NCBI GenBank assembly: GCA_050250575.1
Contig: JBFWOJ010000014.1
Span: 26,016-90,015 of the forward strand
Reading direction: 5' to 3'
Origin: SHVO01 sp050250575
Lineage (GTDB): Bacteria; Pseudomonadota; Alphaproteobacteria; Rhodospirillales; Rhodospirillaceae
DNA: 64,000 bases
A program made the position numbers and the translations under genes. Under the pieces are notes generated by a model that saw only the letters and a list, made by a program, of their open reading frames with translations, was not told the origin of the DNA and made no database searches. Positions 1 to 8,517 of the stretch are shown one piece after another; position 1 is the stretch's first letter, and each line of letters opens with the position of its first letter.

Positions 1-2
1 AG

Positions 3-92
3 CGCCTCGATCTCGTCGCAAACCTGGACCGTGTGATCGCGCGGAAAAGACGCCGATGCGGACGGCGAGCTGAATTGAGGAAATTGCGATGA
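3..92 (+). CDS. Possible C-terminal end of an upstream gene (partial)
   Basis: An open frame entering from the left edge reads RLDLVANLDRVIARKRR and ends at a TGA at 90-92. It is rich in Arg and Lys, as many regulator C-termini are, but only 29 residues are visible and no family can be assigned. The gene could equally be absent and the frame fortuitous. Confidence 0.25.
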   Translation, partial: RLDLVANLDRVIARKRRRCGRRAELRKLR

Positions 93-177
93 GCGGCGGT
101 ACATTACCGAACGATGCCGTCAAGCCCCGGCAGTCGCATTCTTGGTTTTTTTGACTCGCAACGATCTCTATGGCGTG

Positions 178-196
178 GGATGATGATCCATCATCC
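178..196. promoter_or_regulatory. Inverted repeat upstream of the TonB receptor, possible operator
   Basis: GGATGATG-ATC-CATCATCC is a perfect 8-bp inverted repeat around a 3-base centre, about 195 bases before the receptor start. The rest of the roughly 300-base gap (93-391) shows no gene I can support. It has a T-run at about 144-152 and a G-rich stretch at about 203-228. The symmetry would suit a dimeric repressor controlling the receptor-amidase-hydrolase unit, but no regulator gene is visible beside it, so the role is inference. Confidence 0.3.
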
Positions 197-391
197 TAGA
201 GCAGGGGCTTCGGGGGATGCGGTTTGGGTTTCAGCGGCGCTGGGCCTGTGCGCACGTGGCGATGTTCGCCGTCGAACGCCGGTGTTTGCCGGCCCTCCGT
301 CTCGGCCTTTCGTCGATCGTTATCCTCATATGTGGCTTGTAACCCCGGGGGTCTCGCCCGTACGCGCTCAATTTCTTTGCAGGAAGATAAC

Positions 392-3249
392 ATGACAGCA
401 CGGACGTTTTATCGCACCGGCACCGCCGTGGTGGCGCTGTTAGCGGCACAGTCAATGACGGCGAACGAAGCTCGGTCGCAAACCGCCGAAGGTGTTGAGG
501 AAATCGTCGTCACGGGCACGCGTATCGTCCGTGATGGCTATCAGGCGCCAACGCCGGTCTCTGTTCTTTCGGCCGACGAGCTCAACAACATGGCGCAAAC
601 CAACATAGCGGACGCCGTGAACCGGCTGCCGCAGCTCACCGGAAGCTCCCGGCCGCAAAATGAGTCGGCCGACGACATCAACACCGGGATCAACAATCTC
701 AACCTGCGGGGCCTCCATCCGGATCGAACTCTTGTGCTGATGGACGGTCGTCGGTTGGTCGGCTCGACGATTCAAGGGTCAATAACAATGGCGGCGCGGT
801 CGACATCAACGTATTGCCCAATGCTCTCATCAGCCGCGTCGACATCGTCACGGGCGGGGCTTCGGCGGTATATGGGTCGGACGCGCTTGCGGGCGTCGTA
901 AACTTCATCCTCGACAAGGAATTCAGCGGGGTAAAGGGAACGCTCCAGGGCGGTGTGACGACCTATGGGGATGATCAGCAATACCAAGTCTCGTTGGCGT
1001 CGGGCATGCCCTTCGCCAATGGCGCCGGACACTTCCTGTTAAGCGGCGAACACGCGGAGAACAGAGGCGTCCCTCATAACAATCGTCGGTGGGGCGAGCG
1101 TACCTACGGCATCATCAATAATCCGAACTACACGCCGACCAACGGCCAGCCGGAGTACTTGGCCCTGCAGGATGTCGCGATGTCGATCGCGACACGTGGC
1201 GGGCTTGTTCTCGACACGGCCTTGCGCGGCACGATGTTCGGCGTCGGCGGCACTCCGGCGACCTTTCGCTTCGGCGACATCGACAACGGCTTCATGATGT
1301 CCGGGGGCGATTGGCAGCTGTCGCGCATCGACAACGATCCGAGCCTCAACCTTCCGATTCAACGCAGCAACGCCTTCACGCGGCTTTCTTATACCCTCGG
1401 CGAGGCCGCGACGATTTGGGCTGAAGGCATGTGGGCTCACACGCGCGCCACTATGAAATCGGGCGTGCCGCAATTCGCACTGGGTAGCGTCACGGTGATG
1501 GCCGACAACCCGTTCATTCCGGCGAGCGTCAGGTCACGAATGACGGCACTCGGAATTCCTTCCTTCACCCTCGGCACCAACAATGTCGACATGCCGGGAT
1601 TCATTCCGGACAATGAGCGCATCTTCCGGAGTTACGCGGCCGGCATCGACGGCGGTTTCGACGCTTTTGGGTCGGCCTGGCAGTGGGATGCCTATTACGG
1701 ACACTCGAGCACACACGTATCGGCGCACATCCCGTTCGACATGCTGATCGAGGAGTACAACAGGGCGATCGATTCCGTCGTCGATCCTGCCGCCGGACGC
1801 ATCGCTTGCCGCGTCAATATCGACGCCGATCCAGGCAATAACGATCCCAGCTGCGTGCCGTACAATCCGATGGGCATCGGCGTGAACTCGGCTCCGGCGA
1901 TCGATTACGTGACCGGAACGGGCTACGCATACACTCATATCGGGCAGAGCGTCATCGCGGCGAGCGCGTCCGGGGAGCCGTTCGGCACCTGGGCTGGGCC
2001 GGTATCGCTCGCGCTGGGCATCGAACATCGCAAAGAGTCGGTGAAGGGTATTTCCAGCGCCTTGGATGCAGCTGCCAAGTTCTTTGCTGGCAATTACACC
2101 GCGACAAACGGAAGTTTCCACGTCACCGAAGGATTCGTCGAGACTGTAGTGCCTCTCGCCAACGACGCGAGTTGGGCGACGGCGTTGGATTTGAACGGGG
2201 CCGTGCGCCTCACCGACTATTCCACATCCGGCTTCGTCACCACATGGAAGGTGGGCGCCGTTTACAAGCCCGTAACCGACGTCACCCTTCGCGCCACGCA
2301 GAGCCGCGACATCCGCGCCGGGAACCTCGGCGACCTGTTCAACACCGGCCGCTCGGGCACCGGCGCCGTCACCGACCCGGCCACCGGCATCACCACCTCG
2401 ATCGTTTCACGGGTGCGCGGCAATCCGAATCTCGAGCCCGAGAAGGCGGATACGACCGGCATCGGCGTCGTGTTGACGCCTTCATTCCTTACCGGCTTCG
2501 GCGCCTCGGTCGATTACTATTACATCGATATCAAGGGTGCGATCGTCTCGCTCGGCGATCAGGAGTATGTCGACCGTTGCTTCGAAGGCCAGACCGAGCT
2601 CTGCCCCTTCATCCAGCGCGACGCCGCCGGACTGATCAATTTCGTTGCCATCCAGCCCGCCAATATCCTCAACCAGACCGCCGAAGGTTTGGACTTCGAA
2701 GTCAGCTATCGCTTTCCGCTTGCCGGTATCGCCGAAAGTCTGCCGGGGGAGCTTACCTTGCGCGCCCTCGGGAACTACGTGTTCTCGCTCAAGACGATAG
2801 ACGAGGACCTCGTGGTTGAAGGCGCGGGCGTCAATGCTGACGCCGCGGGTCTTTCAATCTCGGGCTTGTTCGCTCCGCACCTGCGATATCACCTCTCCGC
2901 AACGCTGGACCTCGACGTTTTCTCGGGCACCATTACCGCCCGCGGGACCGGGAAGGGTGTCTATAACAACGCCATCCACGCCTGTCAGAGCGGCTGTCCC
3001 GCCTCGACGGCAGAGGCGCCGACAATGAACATCAATGACATCGAAGGTGTCACGTATTGGGATCTGGGCCTCAATTATCAACTGTTCGATCGCAAGGCCG
3101 AGATGTTCTTTGTCGTCGAGAACGCGTTCAACCGCGCCCCGCCGTTCATCGCAGGACCGACAAGCTTTACCTTCTATTCGGGGCAGGGAAATTCGAATTA
3201 CGATCGCCTCGGACGGATTTTTCGCGCCGGCGTGCGCTTCCAGATGTGA
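392..3249 (+). CDS. TonB-dependent outer membrane receptor, frameshifted near residue 129
   Basis: This is an outer-membrane active-transport receptor, about 952 residues if the frame is repaired. The start at 392 follows AGGAAG at 381-386 and gives a signal peptide, then a TonB-box-like EEIVVTGTRI. The plug domain follows (ADAVNRLPQLTG, LVLMDGRRLVG, RVDIVTGGASAVYGSDA). The beta-barrel ends in the typical ...RIFRAGVRFQM with a terminal Met. The N-terminal 129 or so residues are in one frame and everything from about 781 is in another. Adding one G to the GGG at 776-778 joins them cleanly (TIQG-V-NNNGGAVDINVLPN). This may be a sequencing error or a real pseudogene. It is a paralogue of the intact receptor at 59319-62183, and it is followed by an amidase 13 bases downstream. 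Substrate unknown. Confidence 0.85.
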
Positions 3250-3262
3250 AGGAGCGATGACG

Positions 3263-4852
3263 ATGCATACGGTAAGAACTGCACTAGCGCTCGCGGCTGC
3301 AGTCGTTCTCGCCAGCTGCTCGCGCGAGGAACCGGTCGCTTACGATGTGGTGGAGAAGTCGCTGTCTCAAATTTCCGACGACCTCGCAGCTGGTAAGGTC
3401 ACGTCGGTCGCGTTGACCAACGCCTATATCGCGCGCATCAACGCGCACGACGGGTCATTCAGGTCTGTGATTGCCATCGCGCCCGACGCGATGAAACAGG
3501 CCGAGGCTTCCGATGCGCGCCGCAAGGACGGCAAGGCCATTGGACCGTTGGACGGTGTGCCAATCTTGCTCAAGGACAATATCGACTGGCAGGGTATGCC
3601 CACCACCGCCGGCAGTTGGGCGCTGGAGCAAAATATGCCGGCGCGTGACAGCGAAGTCGGCCGGCGGCTGCGCGCCGCGGGCATCGTCATGCTCGGCAAG
3701 ACCAATCTCGACCAATACGCCGGCATGCGCACGATCAATTACATCAACGCATCTACGGTCGGCGGCGGGGTCAACAATCCCTACCGTCCCGGTCTGTCCG
3801 CGTGCGGATCGAGCTCGGGTTCCGGCATCGCGGGCGCCGTCAGCTTCGCCGCAGGGACGGTCGGGACGGAAACCTCCGGCTCGGTTGTTTGCCCCGCGTC
3901 GATGAATGGTTTGGTCGGAATCAAGCCCTCGATCGCCCTTGTTTCGCGCCGCGGCGTTGTACCCATCAGTTTGACCCAGGACACGACCGGGCCCATGACG
4001 CGTACGGTCCGCGATCTGGCGATGATGCTGACTGTAATGGCGGGCAGTGATGCTGAGGATCGCTGGTCTGCCGATGCGGATGCTCACAAGACCGATTACG
4101 TCACGGTCCTCGATGCGAATGCGCTGAAGGGCGCACGGCTCGGCGTCGTGCGCGGCGTTGCCGGCTCGACACCGGCAACCGATGCGGTGCTCGACAAAGC
4201 CCTCGACGTCATGCGCGGGCAGGGGGCTGAGGTCGTCGAGGTGCCGATTTCGATGTTCGAGGATCTGACGCAGGAGCAGCGCATCATCCTGCTTTACGAT
4301 TTCAAGGAAGACATCAACGCTTATCTTGCTTCGACGCCGCCGAGCGTGAAGTCGCGTACGCTCAGCGATCTCATCGCCTTCCACACCTCTGACCCGCGCG
4401 AAAGCATGCACGCCATCGACATTTTTGAATTGTCGGAGAAACTCGAAGGCGGCCGTCAGAATCCGGAATACATCAAGGTGCTGGAATACGCCAAGCGGCG
4501 GGCGGGTGCGGAAGGCATCGACCGGGCGCTCAGCGAGTATCAAGTGCGCGCGCTGGTTTCGCTGACCAACGGGCCGGCTGAAGCCCATCCCAAGGAAGGC
4601 ACGCGAATGCCGTTCTATCCGCTCACCGAATATCCAAAAGGGTCGGTGCCGCCCGACATGACGACCTACACCTCGGTTGCCGGCTACCCGAACCTTTCTG
4701 TGCCCATGGGTTTGGTTGACGGTTTGCCGGTTGGCATCTCATTTTCGGGGGCGATGTGGTCCGAAGCTGATTTGATCAGACTTGGTTACGCTTATGAACA
4801 GGCGTCCAAGGCCCGCGTGCCCCCAGCTCCGCTTCAGACTGCGCGGCCGTGA
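3263..4852 (+). CDS. Amidase signature family hydrolase, predicted lipoprotein
   Basis: Hydrolyses an amide bond with a Ser-cisSer-Lys triad. A 529-residue protein. The ATG at 3263 is chosen because AAGGAG (3249-3254) lies 8 bases upstream; an in-frame ATG at 3257 is too close to it. The N-terminus is a lipoprotein signal with lipobox LASC (Cys19). The triad is visible as Lys104 (ILLKDN), Ser183 (CGSSSGSG) and Ser207 (GTETSGS), with the 24-residue spacing between the serines seen in fatty-acid amide hydrolase. It directly follows the TonB receptor and precedes a secreted serine hydrolase, so it probably cleaves an imported amide or peptide in the periplasm. The substrate cannot be read from sequence. 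Confidence 0.88.
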   Translation: MHTVRTALALAAAVVLASCSREEPVAYDVVEKSLSQISDDLAAGKVTSVALTNAYIARINAHDGSFRSVIAIAPDAMKQAEASDARRKDGKAIGPLDGVPILLKDNIDWQGMPTTAGSWALEQNMPARDSEVGRRLRAAGIVMLGKTNLDQYAGMRTINYINASTVGGGVNNPYRPGLSACGSSSGSGIAGAVSFAAGTVGTETSGSVVCPASMNGLVGIKPSIALVSRRGVVPISLTQDTTGPMTRTVRDLAMMLTVMAGSDAEDRWSADADAHKTDYVTVLDANALKGARLGVVRGVAGSTPATDAVLDKALDVMRGQGAEVVEVPISMFEDLTQEQRIILLYDFKEDINAYLASTPPSVKSRTLSDLIAFHTSDPRESMHAIDIFELSEKLEGGRQNPEYIKVLEYAKRRAGAEGIDRALSEYQVRALVSLTNGPAEAHPKEGTRMPFYPLTEYPKGSVPPDMTTYTSVAGYPNLSVPMGLVDGLPVGISFSGAMWSEADLIRLGYAYEQASKARVPPAPLQTARP

Positions 4853-4881
4853 TCGTCGGCCCGTCGGCATAAGAGGGCGCA

Positions 4882-6000
4882 ATGAAACGTTTCATTCGGA
4901 CGATCGTCGCTTTCACCTTTCTAGCGCATTCATCGGGAGCCTCCGCCCAAACCACCTTCCAGCTCGACGCGATCAAACCCAAGATCGAGCAGTTGATTCG
5001 GGCAGAGTTGGCGAAGGGCACGGCGTCCGTCTCCATTGCCCTAGTCGCGAGCGATCGCGTCGTTTGGACCGCCGCCTACGGGGATGCCAATGCCACCACC
5101 CACACGCCGGCAACACCGGCGACAGTCTACAGCACCGGATCGACCGGCAAGAGCGTTACTGCCACCGCGGTGATGCAGCTTGTGGAGCAGGGCAAGATCG
5201 AACTGGACGCGCCGGTGAATCGATATCTCCTCAGCGCGCGCGTGCAGGACCGTCTTCAGGTCGACACGCCGGTGACCGTGCGCCAAATGCTCAGCCACCA
5301 GTCCGGGCTTACGTGCGATGTGCGCACCACGCCGGTTTTCTCCCGCACCTTGCCGCCGACACTGGCAGAGCTCACAGCGCGCACATACTCGGTGCGCAGG
5401 CCCGGCGAGAAATACGAATACTGCAACGCGGCCTACGGCATTCTTGGTTATGTGATCGAACAGGTTTCCGGCCAGGAATATGAAGCCTATATCGTCGAGA
5501 ATATCCTGAAGCCGGTCGGCGCGGAGACCTCGAACCCCGTGCGGCCGACGGCCCTGATGGAAGACCTCATGGCGCAGCCTTACGAGCGCGGCAAGGATGG
5601 CAAGCCCGAGCCGACGCGCCAGGTTTTCTTCGATGTCTATCCGGCGGGCGACATGTATATGACGGCCACCGACATGGCACGTTATCTGGGCGCCCATCTC
5701 AATGGCGGTGTGTTCGGCGGCAAGCGCATCCTGTCGGCCGCGTCCGTGGCCGAAATGCATAAGAACCAGTCGCCGACGCCTGACAGCCCCTACGGCTTCG
5801 GCTTCGCCATCATGACGGCCCCCGACGGTCACAAGATCATCATCCATTCGGGCGGCACCCCCGGCTTCAACGCGCTTCTCGCCGGCGATGTGAACGCGAA
5901 GCTCGGCGTGTACCTCATGACGAATCGCGGCGGCTTCGATGAAATTGGACGGGCGGTGTTGGAGCTGATGCGCGGCGCGCCGATCGCGGTAGAGAAGTAG
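4882..6000 (+). CDS. Serine hydrolase, beta-lactamase (class C/EstB) fold, secreted
   Basis: A 372-residue penicillin-recognising-fold hydrolase, most likely an esterase or peptidase rather than a true beta-lactamase. An N-terminal signal peptide ends near residue 23 (GASAQ). The active-site motifs are STGK (Ser87-Lys90), YCN (in YEYCNAAYG) and HSGG (in place of KTG) near the C-terminus. AAGAGG at 4871-4876 supports the start. It lies 29 bases after the amidase and on the same strand, so the receptor, amidase and hydrolase probably form one transcription unit for uptake and breakdown of an amide-containing compound. That pathway reading is inference from context. Confidence 0.85.
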   Translation: MKRFIRTIVAFTFLAHSSGASAQTTFQLDAIKPKIEQLIRAELAKGTASVSIALVASDRVVWTAAYGDANATTHTPATPATVYSTGSTGKSVTATAVMQLVEQGKIELDAPVNRYLLSARVQDRLQVDTPVTVRQMLSHQSGLTCDVRTTPVFSRTLPPTLAELTARTYSVRRPGEKYEYCNAAYGILGYVIEQVSGQEYEAYIVENILKPVGAETSNPVRPTALMEDLMAQPYERGKDGKPEPTRQVFFDVYPAGDMYMTATDMARYLGAHLNGGVFGGKRILSAASVAEMHKNQSPTPDSPYGFGFAIMTAPDGHKIIIHSGGTPGFNALLAGDVNAKLGVYLMTNRGGFDEIGRAVLELMRGAPIAVEK

Positions 6001-6087
6001 CGTTGCGAAGAGACCTGCTGGGAATACAACTCTATTTAGGACCTCACTGAGGTGCGGACGCGCCTCTCGACACCACCTTCGCTCAAG

Positions 6088-6132
6088 GGTGTCACCCATG
6101 TCTCCGGTACAAGGTGTTACCCATGTCTCCGG
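6088..6132. repeat. Two 20-bp direct repeats beside tRNA-Ser, possible IS-end relic
   Basis: GGTGTCACCCATGTCTCCGG (6088-6107) and GGTGTTACCCATGTCTCCGG (6113-6132) differ at one base and are 25 bases apart. The block is followed by GTCGGACA. Repeats of the form CCGGAGACATGGGT are, as I recall, found in the ends of some alphaproteobacterial insertion sequences. No transposase lies nearby, so this would be a solo end. Confidence 0.5.
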
Positions 6133-6150
6133 GTCGGACACGAAGGATAA

Positions 6151-6240
6151 TGGCGGATGGGGTGGGATTCGAACCCACGAGACCCTTGCGGGCCTGCCGG
6201 TTTTCAAGACCGGTGCCTTCAACCGCTCGGCCACCCATCC
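6151..6240 (-). tRNA. tRNA-Ser (anticodon TGA)
   Basis: The complement folds as a class II tRNA of 90 bases with encoded CCA. Acceptor GGATGGG pairs with CCCATCC, with G as discriminator. The anticodon stem CCGGT/ACCGG encloses loop CTTGAAA (anticodon TGA, reading UCA). A long variable arm (GCAGGCCCGCAAGGGTCTC) and T-loop TTCGAAT follow. All arms pair. Confidence 0.95.
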
Positions 6241-6358
6241 CGGGACGGCGTGCCTTATAACAAGACTGCCTTAAGAGTCTGAGCTTTTTTATCGCTCCCT
6301 GGGCTGCGGCGACCGCCCAATCGTGGCATAGAGGCTTGCAACGAGGGTGGGGGGATCG

Positions 6359-7252
6359 ATGATCGATACAAGCGCGCGGCCGGTGATCGGCCTTATCGGC
6401 GGCTCCGGGCTTTACGACATGGAAGGCGTGACCGGCAAAAGCTGGCGATCCGTCTCGACACCCTACGGCGCGCCTTCCGACGATCTCTTATGCGGTCAGA
6501 TCGGCGATACACCCGTGGTGTTCCTGCCGCGCCACGGCCGCGGACACCGGAGATCACCATCCGACCTCAACTACCGCGCCAATATCTACGCCTTGAAATC
6601 CCTCGGCGTGACCGAAGTGATCTCGCTGTCGGCGTGCGGCTCTCTCCAGGAATCGCTGGCCCCCGGAACGTTCGTCATCGTCGACCAGTTCATCGACCGT
6701 ACCTTCGCGCGCGTCAAAAGCTTCTTCGAGCCGGGACTCGTTGCCCACGTTTCCATGGCTCATCCCGTGTGCGGCCGGCTCGGGGATCGCCTCGAGGCGG
6801 CGGCAAAGCGCCTCGCCATTCCTTACGCGCGGGGTGGCACGTATCTTGCCATGGAAGGCCCGCAGTTCTCGACGCTCGCAGAATCGAAACTTTACCGCTC
6901 CTGGGGATGCGATGTGATCGGCATGACTAACATGCCAGAGGCCAAGCTCGCGCGTGAGGCGGAGCTTTGCTACGCCACGGTCGCGATGGTGACGGATTAC
7001 GACTGCTGGCACGAAGATCATGGGGCCGTGACGGTGGACCAGGTGATCGGAGTGCTGCTCGCCAACGCGGACAAAGCGCAGGCGCTCGTGAAGGAGGCCG
7101 TGCCGGGTTTAACAAACCGCGCAAGCCCTTGCGAAAGAGGATGTCACACGGCCCTGGATGCGGCGCTCATCACCGCGCCACAGGCACGTGACCCCGCCGT
7201 GGTCGCAAAACTTGGCCCCATCCTCAGCCGTGCCCTGGGACGTAAGTCTTAA
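6359..7252 (+). CDS. mtnP: S-methyl-5'-thioadenosine phosphorylase
   Basis: Phosphorolysis of 5'-methylthioadenosine to adenine and 5-methylthioribose-1-phosphate in the cytoplasm. A 297-residue PNP/MTAP-fold protein. Visible motifs are GLIGGSGLYDMEGV at the N-terminus (phosphate loop), HRRSPSDLNYRANIYALK, SACGSLQESLAPG, EGPQFSTLAESKLYRSWG and the purine-binding GMTNMPEAKLAREAELCYA with VTDYDCW. The ATG at 6359 is preferred to an in-frame GTG at 6347 because a G-rich Shine-Dalgarno stretch lies before it. The stop overlaps the convergent EAL gene by 4 bases (TTAA). mtnA and a class II aldolase follow 2.6 kb downstream and fit the next steps of methylthioadenosine recycling. Confidence 0.93.
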   Translation: MIDTSARPVIGLIGGSGLYDMEGVTGKSWRSVSTPYGAPSDDLLCGQIGDTPVVFLPRHGRGHRRSPSDLNYRANIYALKSLGVTEVISLSACGSLQESLAPGTFVIVDQFIDRTFARVKSFFEPGLVAHVSMAHPVCGRLGDRLEAAAKRLAIPYARGGTYLAMEGPQFSTLAESKLYRSWGCDVIGMTNMPEAKLAREAELCYATVAMVTDYDCWHEDHGAVTVDQVIGVLLANADKAQALVKEAVPGLTNRASPCERGCHTALDAALITAPQARDPAVVAKLGPILSRALGRKS

Positions 7253-8484
7253 GCCTTGAGCGTGGTACCGGCCCATTGCCGGCACCACGCGAGCACGCTA
7301 TCGACCGGCATTGGTTTTGCGACAAAGTAGCCTTGCACCACATCCACGCCGAGCCCTGCGAGCAGATCCCAATCGTCCTGGGTTTCCGCGCCTTCGGCGA
7401 CCACAGACAGACCGAGATTGTGGCCGAGGGCGGCACTTGATTGAAGAATGGCTTTCGCCTTGTGGTTCTGACCCGCCCCGTTGACGAAGGCGCGGTCGAT
7501 CTTGAGCTCGGCGAACGGCACACGCCTCAACTGTTCCATCGACGAGTATCCGGTCCCGAAGTCGTCGATCGAAAGGGCAAATCCCTTCATGTGAAGGCGG
7601 GCCAGGATATCGAGCGTGTCGGCGGCGTCCCTAAAGACTCCGGTCTCGGTGATCTCGAGCACGATTTGTTGAGGATCAACACCCTGCTCGGAAGCTTCCC
7701 TTGCGATCCGATCCGGCATGCCCAGGTCGACCAGAAGGTGCGCCGAGATATTGATACTCAGCTTGGTGAAGAGTCCCGCCTTGTTCCATGCCGCGCACTG
7801 CTTGAGGGCGAGGCTCAAGACACGATCGGTGAGCGGCTTGATAAGGCCGCTCTCTTCGGACAGGGCGATGAATTGCGCCGGCGGAACGAGGCCGTGATCG
7901 GGATGCTGCCACCGCGCCAGGCCCTCGAAGCCCTCGAGTTCGCGCGTCCGCAAGTCGATTTTCGGTTGATAGTGCAGGGTGATCTGATTGAGCTCGATCC
8001 CTCTTTTCAAATCCTCGGACGTCAGGGACAGGCGTTTCGGTGCGGCGCCTGCCGGCCGGGCGCCGTCGAATTTCGAGAGCATGATGCGGACGGCTTCGAT
8101 GCTGATCGGTTTTTCTATGGCGCCGAGGACGAGCAGTCCTCGGGCCCGCGCCATGTCGACGGCCGTGCTGAGAAGGGCGGCGTTGGCGCCGCTGACAAAA
8201 ACAAAGGCCGGCTTTTGCTCGAGCTCGGCGACGTGCCGCACGACTTCCACGCCGTCCATGTCCGGCATCATGAGGTCGCAGAACACGACGCCGATATACG
8301 GATTCGCCTTGATCTGCGCGATCGCTTCCTTGCCGTTCGCGGCGTAGGCGACGTTCTCAACTCCGGCGGTCTGCAGCACTTTTCCGGCCATCGTGCGCAC
8401 GAATGCCTTGTCGTCGACGACGAGGACGCGAAGCTGGCGGTTTAATTCGACGTTCATGACTATTTCTCGGTTGATTAGATTCAT
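7249..8484 (-). CDS. Response regulator with EAL-type phosphodiesterase output
   Basis: Predicted c-di-GMP phosphodiesterase switched by phosphorylation, 411 residues. The receiver domain (about 18-135) has acidic residues VVDDK, phospho-acceptor Asp in CDLMMPDMDG and Lys in EKPIS. The EAL domain (about 155-405) keeps EITETG, DDFGTGYSS, KIDRAFV, VVAEGAE and QGYF, so catalysis looks possible. The signature itself reads EGL (FEGLARW) instead of EAL. An alternative start is the ATG at 8457; neither start has a strong ribosome site. The gene ends on mtnP's stop and lies just downstream of the TM-REC-Hpt gene on the same strand, so the two probably act together. Confidence 0.9.
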   Translation of the reverse strand: MNLINREIVMNVELNRQLRVLVVDDKAFVRTMAGKVLQTAGVENVAYAANGKEAIAQIKANPYIGVVFCDLMMPDMDGVEVVRHVAELEQKPAFVFVSGANAALLSTAVDMARARGLLVLGAIEKPISIEAVRIMLSKFDGARPAGAAPKRLSLTSEDLKRGIELNQITLHYQPKIDLRTRELEGFEGLARWQHPDHGLVPPAQFIALSEESGLIKPLTDRVLSLALKQCAAWNKAGLFTKLSINISAHLLVDLGMPDRIAREASEQGVDPQQIVLEITETGVFRDAADTLDILARLHMKGFALSIDDFGTGYSSMEQLRRVPFAELKIDRAFVNGAGQNHKAKAILQSSAALGHNLGLSVVAEGAETQDDWDLLAGLGVDVVQGYFVAKPMPVDSVLAWCRQWAGTTLKA

Positions 8485-8517
8485 GGTCCAGCACCTGTCC
8501 TCAGGAACCGCCTCGTA

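Noticed and set aside
5041..6234. Minus-strand open frame ending near the tRNA-Ser gene (MAERLKAPVLKTGRPARVS)
   Set aside because: The first residues are a translation of the tRNA itself and the rest is antisense to the serine hydrolase.
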